A stretch of 64,000 nt of DNA, taken from Vreelandella neptunia (lineage in GTDB: Bacteria > Pseudomonadota > Gammaproteobacteria > Pseudomonadales > Halomonadaceae). Every line of letters starts with the position of its first letter. Position 1 is the first letter of the stretch. The notes under the pieces are model-generated. The model ran no database searches and was not told the DNA's origin. It worked only from the letters and a program-made list of their open reading frames with translations. The stretch is taken from the NCBI RefSeq assembly GCF_022489065.1, contig NZ_JAKVTW010000013.1:62001-126000 (forward strand), read 5' to 3'. Made by a program: the position numbers and the translations under genes. This document shows, in pieces, positions 28,796-37,460 of this stretch.

Positions 28796-29632
28796 ATGTC
28801 AAATTCGACCACGGCCACGACACTCGCTAAACGCTTAATAAGTAGCCAGCCTTATTGGCAATCAGAAGCTGGCCAATCACTATGGGAAACGCAGCGGGCC
28901 TGCTTAGGGCCGGTAGTGGAATCACGCGTGGGCGGCCACAGCTTGGAAATGAGCATGGGGCCGGCGCTGATGACCATGTCGGCTATTACCCACCCTATAC
29001 GCTGGTCGCCTACGCGCCAGTTAGCCGAAAATGATAGCACTTTGGTCTGCCCACCAGACCAGCTTGCGTTGCCGGATCGTTGTTTAGATGTGATGGTCAT
29101 TCACCACTGGCTTGAGCAGTTAAGTGATGCCCATTTCACGCTACAGGAAGCCGCGCGGGTAACCACCGATAGTGGCATTTTGGTGCTATTTGGCTTTAAT
29201 CCTATTGGTTTGGGCGGGCTTGCTCGCCAGTGGCGAAAAAAACAGCGGCAGTTTCCTTGGGATGGTACCTGGCGTTCAGCTAGCCGTTTGCGTGACTGGT
29301 TGGCGTTTGTCGACTTTGAGGTGGAGCGGGTAGACTATTGCTGTTTTCGAGGGCGGATGAACGCCAAGTGTGGTGAGTATTGGGAGTCTTTAGGGCGTAG
29401 ACATAACCTGCCGTTGGGCGAGAGCTATATGATTCAAGCCCGCCGCCGACAGCGTCAAGCGCCTGTGCAACGCTTGAAGTTTGGCTTAGAAGCGCCTGTT
29501 TCTCCCGCTTCATTGGGCGTTACTCGTTCAGGTTCATCGGCTCGCTGCCAGCCCTACCAAGAGCTCCCAGCTAAGCCTAATCAAGCTAATCAAACAAAGC
29601 TTCATCAAACAAAGGATCAAGAGATTGACTAA
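28796..29632 (+). CDS. Class I SAM-dependent methyltransferase (YafS-like)
   Basis: 278 residues. The N-terminal part is divergent, but there is a methyltransferase-11-like core: [20 protein letters not shown] (residues ~91-110), followed by [16 protein letters not shown]. The position between gloB and rnhA matches yafS of E. coli. The classic glycine-rich motif I is hardly recognisable, so SAM binding is inferred from family resemblance and context. The C-terminal 50 residues are Gln/Pro-rich and probably disordered. The stop overlaps the rnhA start region by 8 bp. Confidence 0.75.
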   Translation: MSNSTTATTLAKRLISSQPYWQSEAGQSLWETQRACLGPVVESRVGGHSLEMSMGPALMTMSAITHPIRWSPTRQLAENDSTLVCPPDQLALPDRCLDVMVIHHWLEQLSDAHFTLQEAARVTTDSGILVLFGFNPIGLGGLARQWRKKQRQFPWDGTWRSASRLRDWLAFVDFEVERVDYCCFRGRMNAKCGEYWESLGRRHNLPLGESYMIQARRRQRQAPVQRLKFGLEAPVSPASLGVTRSGSSARCQPYQELPAKPNQANQTKLHQTKDQEID

Positions 29633-30095
29633 AGAGGCTGCCGGACATCTACCTCGGGTAACGGTGTACACCGATGGGGCTTGTCGGGGCAATCCTGGCC
29701 CTGGCGGTTGGGGCGTTGTGCTAGCCAGTGGTGAGCATGAAAAGACGTTAAAAGGTTATGAAGCGGATACCACCAATAATCGCATGGAGTTGATGGCGGC
29801 GATTATGGCTTTACGCACACTGAACACGGCCTGTGAAGTGGCGCTATGGACAGACTCGCAGTATGTGCGCCAGGGTATTACCCAGTGGATTCATAACTGG
29901 ATAAAGCGCGGCTGGAAAACCGCTGCTAAGCAACCGGTCAAAAACGCTGAGCTTTGGAAAACCCTGCATGAAGAGACTCAACGCCACAGCGTTGAGTGGC
30001 ATTGGGTGAAAGGGCACAGTGGTCACCCGGGAAATGAACGCGCTGACTCGCTGGCCAATGAAGCCATTGATGAGCACCAAAAAAGGAGAGCATGA
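29625..30095 (+). CDS. rnhA: Ribonuclease HI
   Basis: 156 residues from a TTG start with AAAGGA eight bases upstream; no ATG exists before residue 54, well inside the fold. Catalytic carboxylates are visible: Asp in [15 protein letters not shown] (residue 17), Glu in [11 protein letters not shown], Asp in [12 protein letters not shown] and the final Asp in [11 protein letters not shown], with the His loop in WVKGHSGH. It degrades RNA in RNA-DNA hybrids. It overlaps dnaQ by 4 bp (ATGA). Confidence 0.96.
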   Translation: MTKEAAGHLPRVTVYTDGACRGNPGPGGWGVVLASGEHEKTLKGYEADTTNNRMELMAAIMALRTLNTACEVALWTDSQYVRQGITQWIHNWIKRGWKTAAKQPVKNAELWKTLHEETQRHSVEWHWVKGHSGHPGNERADSLANEAIDEHQKRRA

Positions 30096-30832
30096 TGCGC
30101 CAGGTGATACTAGATACTGAAACCACGGGTATCGACCCTAAAGATGGCCATCGCTTGGTAGAAATTGGCGCCATTGAGATGGTCAACCGCCGTTTTACTG
30201 GCCGCACCTATCATCAGTATATTAATCCTGAGCGCCATATCGATGCGGAAGTGGTTGCCGTTCATGGGATTGACGACGCTAAAGTCGCCAATGAGCCAGT
30301 GTTCGCGGAAATAGCCGACGATTTCTGGGCCTTTATTGAAGGTGCGGAGCTTGTGATTCATAACGCCCCCTTTGATGTGGGTTTTATTGACCACGAGCTG
30401 GGCATGCTCAATCAGCGGCGTAACACGCCTGCTTTGGGGCCGGTGCGTGATCACTGCGCCGTGTTAGATACCTTGACGATGGCCCGGGCCATGCACCCAG
30501 GTCAGCGCAATAGCCTTGATGCATTGTGCAAGCGTTATGATATTGATAATGGCCACCGTGTTTTGCACGGCGCTCTCTTAGACTCCGAAATTCTCGCTGA
30601 AGTTTATTTAGCGATGACCGGCGGCCAAACCGCACTGACCCTAGATGCTGCTTCTGCAGCAGAGCAGGAGCAGGCCGATACCTCAAATGAAGGACTGTCG
30701 ATTCAGCGCTTATCACTCACGCCAGGTCAGCTCCGCGTGGTGCGCCCAACCGACGAAGAGCAAGCGGCCCATAAGGCTAAGTGCGAAGCGCATCAACTAA
30801 CCTGGTTTGAGGGTGCGGCCAGCGATGCTTAG
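30092..30832 (+). CDS. dnaQ: DNA polymerase III epsilon subunit (proofreading exonuclease)
   Basis: 246 residues, the family's usual length. DEDDh exonuclease motifs: Exo[22 protein letters not shown], Exo[16 protein letters not shown], Exo[17 protein letters not shown] with the catalytic His. The C-terminal tail of about 60 residues would bind the alpha subunit. It proofreads during replication. The gene overlaps rnhA upstream and nudC downstream by a few bases, so the three are translated together. Confidence 0.95.
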   Translation: MMRQVILDTETTGIDPKDGHRLVEIGAIEMVNRRFTGRTYHQYINPERHIDAEVVAVHGIDDAKVANEPVFAEIADDFWAFIEGAELVIHNAPFDVGFIDHELGMLNQRRNTPALGPVRDHCAVLDTLTMARAMHPGQRNSLDALCKRYDIDNGHRVLHGALLDSEILAEVYLAMTGGQTALTLDAASAAEQEQADTSNEGLSIQRLSLTPGQLRVVRPTDEEQAAHKAKCEAHQLTWFEGAASDA

Positions 30833-31607
30833 GCGAGAAATTCCCCATCATGAACAGGCCGGGCGGATCATTCGCCTTTCACGCAGCTTGTTAGCGCCTG
30901 CGCCATTGACCGGCAGTGAGGAGCTAACCCCGCTGCAGCCTTATCAGCCTTGGACAGAGCAAATGCAGCCGCTGTGTTACTGGGATGATGAGCCGGTGGC
31001 ACTGCTGGTGGAACCCCAGGCGGAAAGCGGCTGGATTGATGGACGGCAGTGGATGAGCGAGCTCTCCACCGCTTGGTTTAGCCTGCTCTCTACAGCGTTG
31101 CAGGTAGGCGCTTGGTTGGAAAATCACCGCTTCTGCGGTCGCTGTGGGGCGTCCGCTACCAAGCTCACCTCAGAATTTGCCATGCACTGCCACGCTTGCG
31201 GGCACCGCAATTATCCGCGCATTTCACCGTGCATTATTACTCTGGTCACCAGTGGGGAAGCGATGCTGCTGGCGCGCAGTCCGCGTTTTCCGCCAGGGCG
31301 TTACTCAACACTGGCTGGATTTATCGAGCCGGGAGAATCTGCGGAAGAGGCGGTGCATCGGGAAGTGTTTGAGGAGGTGGGGGTGCATATTGACCAACTA
31401 CGTTACTACCAGAGCCAGGCATGGCCTTTTCCACATTCACTGATGTTTGGGTATTTTGCTGAAGCTACTACACGGCGTATTCGCATTGATGGGGTAGAGA
31501 TTAGTGATGCTGCGTGGTTTTCGCCTCGACAGTTACCCTCTCTACCACCGCCATACTCGATCTCCCGCGAACTGATCGAAACCCATTTGGCACGCTGGCG
31601 TGAATAA
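30825..31607 (+). CDS. nudC: NADH pyrophosphatase / NAD-capped RNA decapping hydrolase
   Basis: 260 residues from the ATG at 30825 (overlapping dnaQ by 8 bp). A four-cysteine zinc site (CGRCGAS ... CHACGH, about residues 104-126) precedes the Nudix box GFIEPGESAEEAVHREVFEE (about 166-185). The NudC-specific SQAWPFPHSLM motif follows near residue 205. It cleaves NAD(H) to NMN and AMP and removes NAD caps from RNA. Confidence 0.93.
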   Translation: MLRREIPHHEQAGRIIRLSRSLLAPAPLTGSEELTPLQPYQPWTEQMQPLCYWDDEPVALLVEPQAESGWIDGRQWMSELSTAWFSLLSTALQVGAWLENHRFCGRCGASATKLTSEFAMHCHACGHRNYPRISPCIITLVTSGEAMLLARSPRFPPGRYSTLAGFIEPGESAEEAVHREVFEEVGVHIDQLRYYQSQAWPFPHSLMFGYFAEATTRRIRIDGVEISDAAWFSPRQLPSLPPPYSISRELIETHLARWRE

Positions 31608-31630
31608 GCGCTAGGATGCCGATAGGTCGA

Positions 31631-31942
31631 TTACTCGCTAGGGAACAGGCTTGTAAGCTTAGTGGCCAGCATGACATTGCCGGTCGCTTTAAGCTTGCCG
31701 GTCATAAACGCCGTCATGCCATTGATATCGCCACTCATAATCCCTTTTAGCGTATCTGTGGTCAGGCTTAGGCTAACAGAAGGATCATCGTGCTCACCTT
31801 CTTGTACATCCAGCGTGCCATCTTGGATATTTAAGTAGTAGCTGCCTGCATCTGAGAAGTGGAATTGGAATACTTCATTCATGCCCTCGGCCGCTTCCGG
31901 ATTGAAACGCGCTTTCAACTTCTCAAGGGTATTATTGGACAT
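31631..31942 (-). CDS. SCP2 sterol-binding domain protein
   Basis: 103 residues from the ATG at 31942 (GAGAGAG upstream); longer upstream codons in this frame look non-coding. A stand-alone SCP2 domain: FQFHFSDAGSYYLNIQDGTL, then LTTDTLKGIMSGDINGMTAFMTGKLKATGN. Such small proteins bind hydrophobic ligands, probably acyl chains or isoprenoids, and are often linked to lipid metabolism. It is a single gene convergent with nudC. Ligand unknown. Confidence 0.88.
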   Translation of the reverse strand: MSNNTLEKLKARFNPEAAEGMNEVFQFHFSDAGSYYLNIQDGTLDVQEGEHDDPSVSLSLTTDTLKGIMSGDINGMTAFMTGKLKATGNVMLATKLTSLFPSE

Positions 31943-32124
31943 AACATCTCTCTCAGTTAGGTAAAACAGACTAAGGCTAGCGATAATAGCCCAAAGAAAC
32001 AATCGTCATGGCCTGCGAGGTTATTTCATACATGCGTTTCAATCAAGCGCCGTGGTAGTGCCCTCGCAACGTTTAGGTAACGTGCCCGTCATAAAAGAAT
32101 CAATTTTCTCAATGGAGAGCGTCA

Positions 32125-33168
32125 ATGAATGAATGGATAGCCGAAATAGGCATGTTTTTTGTGCAAACCACCATCGTTATGGCGCTGATAGGCATAGTGT
32201 TGCTGCTTATAGCGCGAACGAAACAAGATAAAGAGAGCGACTTAAAACTCTATATTGAGCCACTCAATGACCAGCGTCGTCGTCGCGGTCGCCGCTTACG
32301 GCTAACCAGCACACTGCCAGGTGCCCGTAAAAAGCTGATAAAAGCATTCCGCACCGAGGATAAAAAACGCCAGAAGGCGGCTAAGGCGAATCAAGACACG
32401 CCCCAAGAGCCGCGCGTTTGGGTGCTTGATTTTCACGGCGACTTGAAAGCATCTCAAACCGAGCATTTTGCGCAAGAGGTGTCGGCCATTATCGATGTTG
32501 CTGCCGAAAATGACGAAGTCGTGGTTCGTTTAGAGTCTGCCGGTGGCCTAGTGCATGCCTATGGATTGGCCGCCGCACAGTTAGACCGCCTGCGTACGGC
32601 AGGGTTAACCACAACGGTCTGTATCGATAAGGTGGCGGCGAGCGGTGGCTACCTAATGGCCTGTACTGCGCAGCATATCAAGGCCGCACCTTTTGCGGTC
32701 ATTGGCTCGATTGGCGTGGTGGCGCAAGTGCCTAATATTCATCGTTTGCTTAAACGCCATGATATAGACGTTGAGCTGCTGACTGCAGGTAAATACAAGC
32801 GCACCCTGACCGTACTCGGCGAAAATACCGAAGAGGGGAAAGCAAAGTTCCTAGAAGAATTAGAGAACACGCATCACTTATTTAAAAGCTATGTGGCGGA
32901 GCGCCGTCCCGAAATGGACATTGATACCATTGCCACCGGCGAAATTTGGTACGGAAGTGAAGCCTTGCCTCAGCGGCTTATCGACAGTGTGGGTACCAGT
33001 GAAGCCTACCTAGTGGAGCGTATGGCTGAGGCTCGTGTATTCAGTGTGAAGCTTGAGCCTCCTAAAACCGTTACTCGTAAGCTTGGTTTGGCAGTCTCCG
33101 CAGGCGTAGAAAAAGCAGTACTCAAAACGCTTGGCCTGATCGACGCCGCTGGGTGGCAGCGGCGCTAA
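32125..33168 (+). CDS. sohB: Inner-membrane S49 peptidase SohB
   Basis: 347 residues. N-terminal membrane helix (about residues 9-28), basic linker, then the S49 protease domain: nucleophile Ser in DKVAASGGYLMACTA (about residue 174) and general-base Lys in LTAGKYKRTLTVLGENTEEG. It cleaves membrane-associated or signal peptides on the periplasmic side; in E. coli it suppresses degP defects. The length matches SohB rather than the two-domain SppA. Confidence 0.93.
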   Translation: MNEWIAEIGMFFVQTTIVMALIGIVLLLIARTKQDKESDLKLYIEPLNDQRRRRGRRLRLTSTLPGARKKLIKAFRTEDKKRQKAAKANQDTPQEPRVWVLDFHGDLKASQTEHFAQEVSAIIDVAAENDEVVVRLESAGGLVHAYGLAAAQLDRLRTAGLTTTVCIDKVAASGGYLMACTAQHIKAAPFAVIGSIGVVAQVPNIHRLLKRHDIDVELLTAGKYKRTLTVLGENTEEGKAKFLEELENTHHLFKSYVAERRPEMDIDTIATGEIWYGSEALPQRLIDSVGTSEAYLVERMAEARVFSVKLEPPKTVTRKLGLAVSAGVEKAVLKTLGLIDAAGWQRR

Positions 33169-33189
33169 TCTGTAGGCTAGTTAGCGGCC

Positions 33190-33510
33190 TCATGCGGTGT
33201 AGTGGTTTGCCAAGGTATCAATTACCGCCTTGGCACTCTCACTGCTCAGCGAATAATAGATAGTTTGTGACTCTCGTCGGGTATCGACAAGCTCATCACG
33301 TCTCAATATGGCCAAGTGCTGTGAAAGAGCCGACTGGCTTAACGCAAGCTGTTGATTAATTTGCGTTACTGATAGCTCTTTCTCGGCCAGCAAGCAGAGA
33401 ATTTGCAGCCGTTTCTCATTGGCCAGCGCCTTCAGCAGGTTGGTTCCCGCCTCAATAGCGCGACAGTTATGTTCAAGCAGGCGGGTAGCGGCGCTTGTAG
33501 AAGCAGACAT
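33190..33510 (-). CDS. ArsR-family transcriptional repressor
   Basis: 106 residues with the ArsR winged helix: LLKALANEKRLQILCLLAEKELSVTQIN, recognition helix LSQSALSQHLAILRRDELVDTRR, wing QTIYYSL. It resembles the BigR/YgaV/SqrR branch, which senses sulfide or peroxide with a Cys in ILCLL, but the usual C-terminal second Cys is absent; Cys16 is the only other one. No target gene is adjacent on its own strand. It is divergent from prpE, which it might control. Confidence 0.82.
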   Translation of the reverse strand: MSASTSAATRLLEHNCRAIEAGTNLLKALANEKRLQILCLLAEKELSVTQINQQLALSQSALSQHLAILRRDELVDTRRESQTIYYSLSSESAKAVIDTLANHYTA

Positions 33511-33813
33511 AATGATCTCCTTGCCTACACTGTTACATCAGCGTTTTTATAAGCATTGTTATAAGTTGTCGTGGCATCGTCGCGTCGCGATGATCAAGTT
33601 GTTTAATGATCAGTAATTTAGCGAGTTTTGTCCAAGCCGCTGTTTAACGATTAATCAATGGTAGGCAATAGTTTGCTCACTTGTCGACAATGCTGCTGGC
33701 ATGGCTGCTGCTTTGGTCGATATTTAGCCCATAGTAGGAGGGCGAAGCGACCGTTTACTTTATACAGTGTCAACAATCCGCCGATAACCCATTACAAAAA
33801 AGACAGGGACACC
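33511..33813. promoter_or_regulatory. Divergent arsR-prpE control region with candidate ArsR operator
   Basis: A 303-bp gap between divergent genes. At 33547-33564 TTATAA is repeated with a six-base spacer (TTATAAGCATTGTTATAA), about 37 bp before the ArsR start, a position suited to an autoregulatory operator. Nothing else recognisable; no convincing ORF. Confidence 0.35.
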
Positions 33814-35727
33814 ATGAGCCGCTACCTACAGATTTTTCAGCAGTCGATTGATGGCCCGGAAGCGTTCTGGGCAGAGCAAGCCAAACGGATTCCCTGGTAT
33901 ACACCGCCTCAAACCATACTCAGCTACGATGATCAGCAGCATGCCCGCTGGTTTAGCGACGGTGAAATGAACCTCTGCTACGCCGCTCTCGACTACCACG
34001 TTGACAACGGACGTGGTGAGCAGGCCGCGATTTTCTGGGACTCGCCCGCGGCGCAGGCTAAAAAAACCATTAGCTACCGCGAGTTGCGCGATAAGGTGGC
34101 GCATTTTGCGGGAGCGTTAACGCAGCTAGGCGTCACCAAGGGTGATCGTGTGGTGATCTATATGCCGATGATCCCCGAAGCCCTGGTGGCCATGTACGCC
34201 TGTGCTCGGCTTGGCGCTATCCATTCGGTGGTCTTTGGTGGCTTCGCCCCTCATGAGCTGGCGGCGCGTATTGAAGATGCCGAGCCTAAAGTGGTGGTCG
34301 CTGCTTCTTGTGGTATCGAGCTGGGCAAAGTGCTGCCCTATAAACCGATGGTAGACCAAGCCATTGAGTTAAGCAGCCATAAGCCGGATGCCTGTGTGGT
34401 TTACCAGCGTGAAGCACACCGGGCTGAATTGAGGGTTGATGAGCACGACTGGGAAGCACTGGTAGCCAAAGCGCCGTTTGCCGAGTGCGTGCCGGTGAAG
34501 GGCACCGACCCGCTGTATATTCTGTATACCTCTGGCACCACCGGTAAGCCCAAAGGCGTTATGCGCGATACGGGTGGCTACGCGGTGGCCTTAGCCTACT
34601 CAATGCAAGCAATCTACGCCATGGAGCCGGGCGAGGTGTTCTTTACTGCCTCGGATGTAGGCTGGGTCGTTGGGCACTCCTATATTGTTTATGCTCCTTT
34701 GTTGGCGGGTTGCACTAGCGTGGTATACGAAGGTAAACCGGTAAAAACTCCCGATGCAGGCAGCTTCTGGCGTTTGATTGAGGAGTACCGCGTGAAGAGT
34801 TTCTTTACCGCGCCTACCGCCTTCCGAGCGATTAAAAAAGAGGACCCCGATGCCAAGTTGCTGCAGAACTACGATATCAGCAGCCTGAAGCATCTCTATG
34901 TGGCCGGTGAGCGGCTCGATCCACCGACCTTCCATTGGTTAGATGATCTCTTGGATGTACCGGTGATTGACCACTGGTGGCAAACTGAAACCGGCTGGCC
35001 AATCGCCGCCAACTTGCCTGGCATTGAAACGGTGCCGACCAAGGCGGGGTCGGCCACGTTTCCGGTGCCCGGCTTCAATGTGCAAGTGCTCAACCGCGAT
35101 GGCGAACAGGCAAAACCCATGGAGCAGGGCAGTGTGGTTATCAAACAGCCGATGCCGCCGGGTTGCTTGACTGGGGTATGGCACGATGAAAGGCGCTTCC
35201 ATAGCGCCTATATGGCGGCATACCCCGGCTACTATTTAACCGGCGATGGCGGCTATTTCGATGAGCAGGGCTACCTGTTTATTATGGGCCGCACCGACGA
35301 TGTCATTAACGTGGCGGGTCACCGGCTTTCAACCGGAGAAATGGAAGAAGTGGTCGGTGCCCACCCTGCGGTGGCCGAGTGCGCGGTGATTGGGATTCAT
35401 GATGACTTAAAAGGGCAGTTGCCCATCGGCCTGGTGATCCTTAAAGATGGTTTTGAGGGCGATGAAGCCACGCTTGAGGCTGAGCTGATTGCGCGGGTTC
35501 GCGAACACATCGGCCCTATTGCTTGCTTCAAGCAGGTGCTGGTGGTCGACCGGCTACCTAAAACACGCTCGGGTAAGATATTACGCAAGCTGCTACGCAC
35601 GATTGCCGATGGCAAAGAGTTTGGAATTCCCTCTACCATCGATGACCCTACTAGCCTTGCGGATGTTCACGCCGCCATGCGCGAGCGCTCGGTAGGCGCG
35701 GCGGACAAAGCCACGCCGCTTGATTGA
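33814..35727 (+). CDS. prpE: Propionyl-CoA synthetase
   Basis: 637 residues from the ATG at 33814, with ACAGGGAC upstream. PrpE-type acyl-CoA synthetase: YASYREL-like ISYRELRDKVA, the phosphate-binding YTSGTTGKPKGVMRD (about residue 237), DVGWVVGHSYIVYAPLL, DHWWQTETGWPI, and the C-terminal catalytic Lys in LPKTRSGKILRKLLR. It converts propionate (and acetate) to the CoA ester via the adenylate; that Lys is the usual acetylation control point. No prpBCD genes are adjacent. Confidence 0.92.
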   Translation: MSRYLQIFQQSIDGPEAFWAEQAKRIPWYTPPQTILSYDDQQHARWFSDGEMNLCYAALDYHVDNGRGEQAAIFWDSPAAQAKKTISYRELRDKVAHFAGALTQLGVTKGDRVVIYMPMIPEALVAMYACARLGAIHSVVFGGFAPHELAARIEDAEPKVVVAASCGIELGKVLPYKPMVDQAIELSSHKPDACVVYQREAHRAELRVDEHDWEALVAKAPFAECVPVKGTDPLYILYTSGTTGKPKGVMRDTGGYAVALAYSMQAIYAMEPGEVFFTASDVGWVVGHSYIVYAPLLAGCTSVVYEGKPVKTPDAGSFWRLIEEYRVKSFFTAPTAFRAIKKEDPDAKLLQNYDISSLKHLYVAGERLDPPTFHWLDDLLDVPVIDHWWQTETGWPIAANLPGIETVPTKAGSATFPVPGFNVQVLNRDGEQAKPMEQGSVVIKQPMPPGCLTGVWHDERRFHSAYMAAYPGYYLTGDGGYFDEQGYLFIMGRTDDVINVAGHRLSTGEMEEVVGAHPAVAECAVIGIHDDLKGQLPIGLVILKDGFEGDEATLEAELIARVREHIGPIACFKQVLVVDRLPKTRSGKILRKLLRTIADGKEFGIPSTIDDPTSLADVHAAMRERSVGAADKATPLD

Positions 35728-35876
35728 TAGATCGCAAGTAAGCCGTTCGGCATCGAGGGCGGCTTTCATTACCTGAATTTAATGTCGACTTTTAATACCC
35801 TGTGGAAGCCGTATAATGCGCTCCCCAGAACCGCGCCCGCTTTATCAATGTTGATTTACCGGCTGCGCCTACTACC

Positions 35877-35915
35877 CCGAGGGTTCCCTAACCCCTCTTA
35901 TCTATTAAAAAAAGG
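35877..35915 (+). promoter_or_regulatory. Probable preQ1-I riboswitch in the leader of yhhQ
   Basis: The leader contains a GAGGG/CCCTC hairpin whose loop TTCCCTAAC ends with the AAC that precedes the 3' stem strand in known preQ1-I aptamers. It is followed by an A-rich tail ending in AAGG, the ribosome site 9 bases before the ATG. The loop CC can pair with the AGG of the tail to make the pseudoknot. Arrangement and several bases match the small type of the preQ1-I class, and the downstream gene is the queuosine-precursor transporter family these riboswitches control. Ligand binding would hide the ribosome site. Confidence 0.68.
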
Positions 35916-35924
35916 TCGACCCGC

Positions 35925-36593
35925 ATGTTTGCATTGAGTGAGACTCAGCACCGCCGTTGCCTACTGGTGATGGTGGCTTTTCATATTGGCATTATTGCCG
36001 CCAGTAACTATTTAGTTCAGCTGCCGTTTACGCTGTTTGGTTTTCATACCACCTGGGGCGCGTTTAGCTTTCCATTTATTTTCCTGGCCACCGACTTAAC
36101 GGTTCGTCTGTTTGGTAAGGGGCCAGCGAGATCGATTATTCTGCGCGTTATGCTTCCCGCTCTGCTGGTCTCCTATGTGGTATCAGTGATCTTCCCTCGG
36201 GGCAGCTTCGCCGGGATTGGCGCGTTAACTGAATGGAATCTGTTTGTTGCCCGTATCGCCTTGGCGAGTTTCCTGGCTTATGTGATTGGCCAATTGCTGG
36301 ATGTTCAGGTGTTTGACCGCTTGCGCCAATGGGCCTGGTGGGTAGCGCCGGTTTTCTCAACGGTGCTGGGTAACTTGGCCGACACCTTTGCATTCTTCTC
36401 GGTGGCGTTCTATAACAGCCCAGACCCGTTTATGGCCGCTAATTGGGTTGAAATTGCCGCCGTCGACTATGCGATTAAACTCGCTATCAGCCTGTTGTTT
36501 TTCCTGCCGCTGTATGGCTTGCTGCTTGCTTGGCTAACCCGCCGCTTGGTGGTCTGGACAGGGCAAGTGGATGCGTCACCCCGCACGGCCTAA
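35925..36593 (+). CDS. yhhQ: Queuosine precursor (7-cyano-7-deazaguanine) transporter
   Basis: 222 residues, six membrane segments, COG1738/VUT family. Motifs: FGFHTTWGAFSFPFIFLATDLTVR, then LGNLADTFAFFSVAF and the late YAIKLAISLLFFLPLYGLLL. YhhQ imports the queuosine precursors preQ0/preQ1 for tRNA modification. A likely preQ1-I riboswitch occupies its leader, which agrees with this function. Alone in its transcription unit or followed by the esterase gene 36 bp later. Confidence 0.92.
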   Translation: MFALSETQHRRCLLVMVAFHIGIIAASNYLVQLPFTLFGFHTTWGAFSFPFIFLATDLTVRLFGKGPARSIILRVMLPALLVSYVVSVIFPRGSFAGIGALTEWNLFVARIALASFLAYVIGQLLDVQVFDRLRQWAWWVAPVFSTVLGNLADTFAFFSVAFYNSPDPFMAANWVEIAAVDYAIKLAISLLFFLPLYGLLLAWLTRRLVVWTGQVDASPRTA

Positions 36594-36629
36594 TCGTATC
36601 ACCATCATCGCCAAGGCATAGGAGCTATC

Positions 36630-37433
36630 ATGACGAACGTTGCCACTGTTGATCTGCACTTTATCGATATGCCTGCCGAGGAAGCCACGGCGGACGCCAC
36701 GCCGCTAGTCGTGATTCACGGCTTACTGGGCAGTGCCGATAATTGGCGTTCGCATTTAAAAGTGTGGCAGCGCACACGTCGCGTGATTGCGCTGGACCTG
36801 CGAAACCATGGTCGCTCTCCCCATGCAGAAGGTATGCAATACGCCACTATGGCGAATGACGTAGTTGCGCTACTCGATAAGCTCTCGATCGAGCGTGCTC
36901 ATGTGCTTGGCCACTCCATGGGAGGCAAGGTGGCGATCAGTCTAGCGCGCATGGCACCTGAGCGAGTAGCGTCACTGATGGTGGCCGATATTGCGCCGGT
37001 GGCTTATGAGCACGGTCACGATGATGTCTTTGCCGCCTTAGACAGTGTGCGGGAAGGGCAGCCAGCAAATCGCCGTGAAGCCGATGAGCTGCTTAGCCAA
37101 CATGTCGACTCCCGACCCACACGGCTGTTTTTAGCCACCAACCTTGTGCGCAATGACGATAACGTGATGGCGCTAAGAGTAGGGTTGGATGAGATTAAGC
37201 GTGGCTACAGCGATATTATTGGTGTGCCCGATGGCGAACAGGCCTACGAAGGGCCTTCATTGGTATTACGCGGTGGTGACTCTCATTACGTGGCCGACGA
37301 CATGCTGCCTGCGCTGCGCGAAGTGCTGCCCCGTGCCCGCGTAGTAACGCTTAAAGATGCCGGACATTGGCTACATGCCGATCAACCAGAAGCCTTCCAG
37401 CAAGCGGTCGTAGCATTCATCGACGCGCAATAG
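36630..37433 (+). CDS. Alpha/beta hydrolase, YbfF-like esterase
   Basis: 267 residues. Hydrolase fold with HG oxyanion region VIHGLLGSADNWRSH, nucleophile elbow GHSMGGKVAIS (Ser at about residue 97), Asp region and the terminal His in LKDAGHWLHADQPEAF. The DLRNHGRSPH stretch is typical of YbfF, an esterase active on acyl-CoA and short esters. The gene has its own AGGAG ribosome site. Natural substrate unknown. Confidence 0.87.
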   Translation: MTNVATVDLHFIDMPAEEATADATPLVVIHGLLGSADNWRSHLKVWQRTRRVIALDLRNHGRSPHAEGMQYATMANDVVALLDKLSIERAHVLGHSMGGKVAISLARMAPERVASLMVADIAPVAYEHGHDDVFAALDSVREGQPANRREADELLSQHVDSRPTRLFLATNLVRNDDNVMALRVGLDEIKRGYSDIIGVPDGEQAYEGPSLVLRGGDSHYVADDMLPALREVLPRARVVTLKDAGHWLHADQPEAFQQAVVAFIDAQ

Positions 37434-37460
37434 TGCTTTACCTGCAGTAGCGCTCAACTC

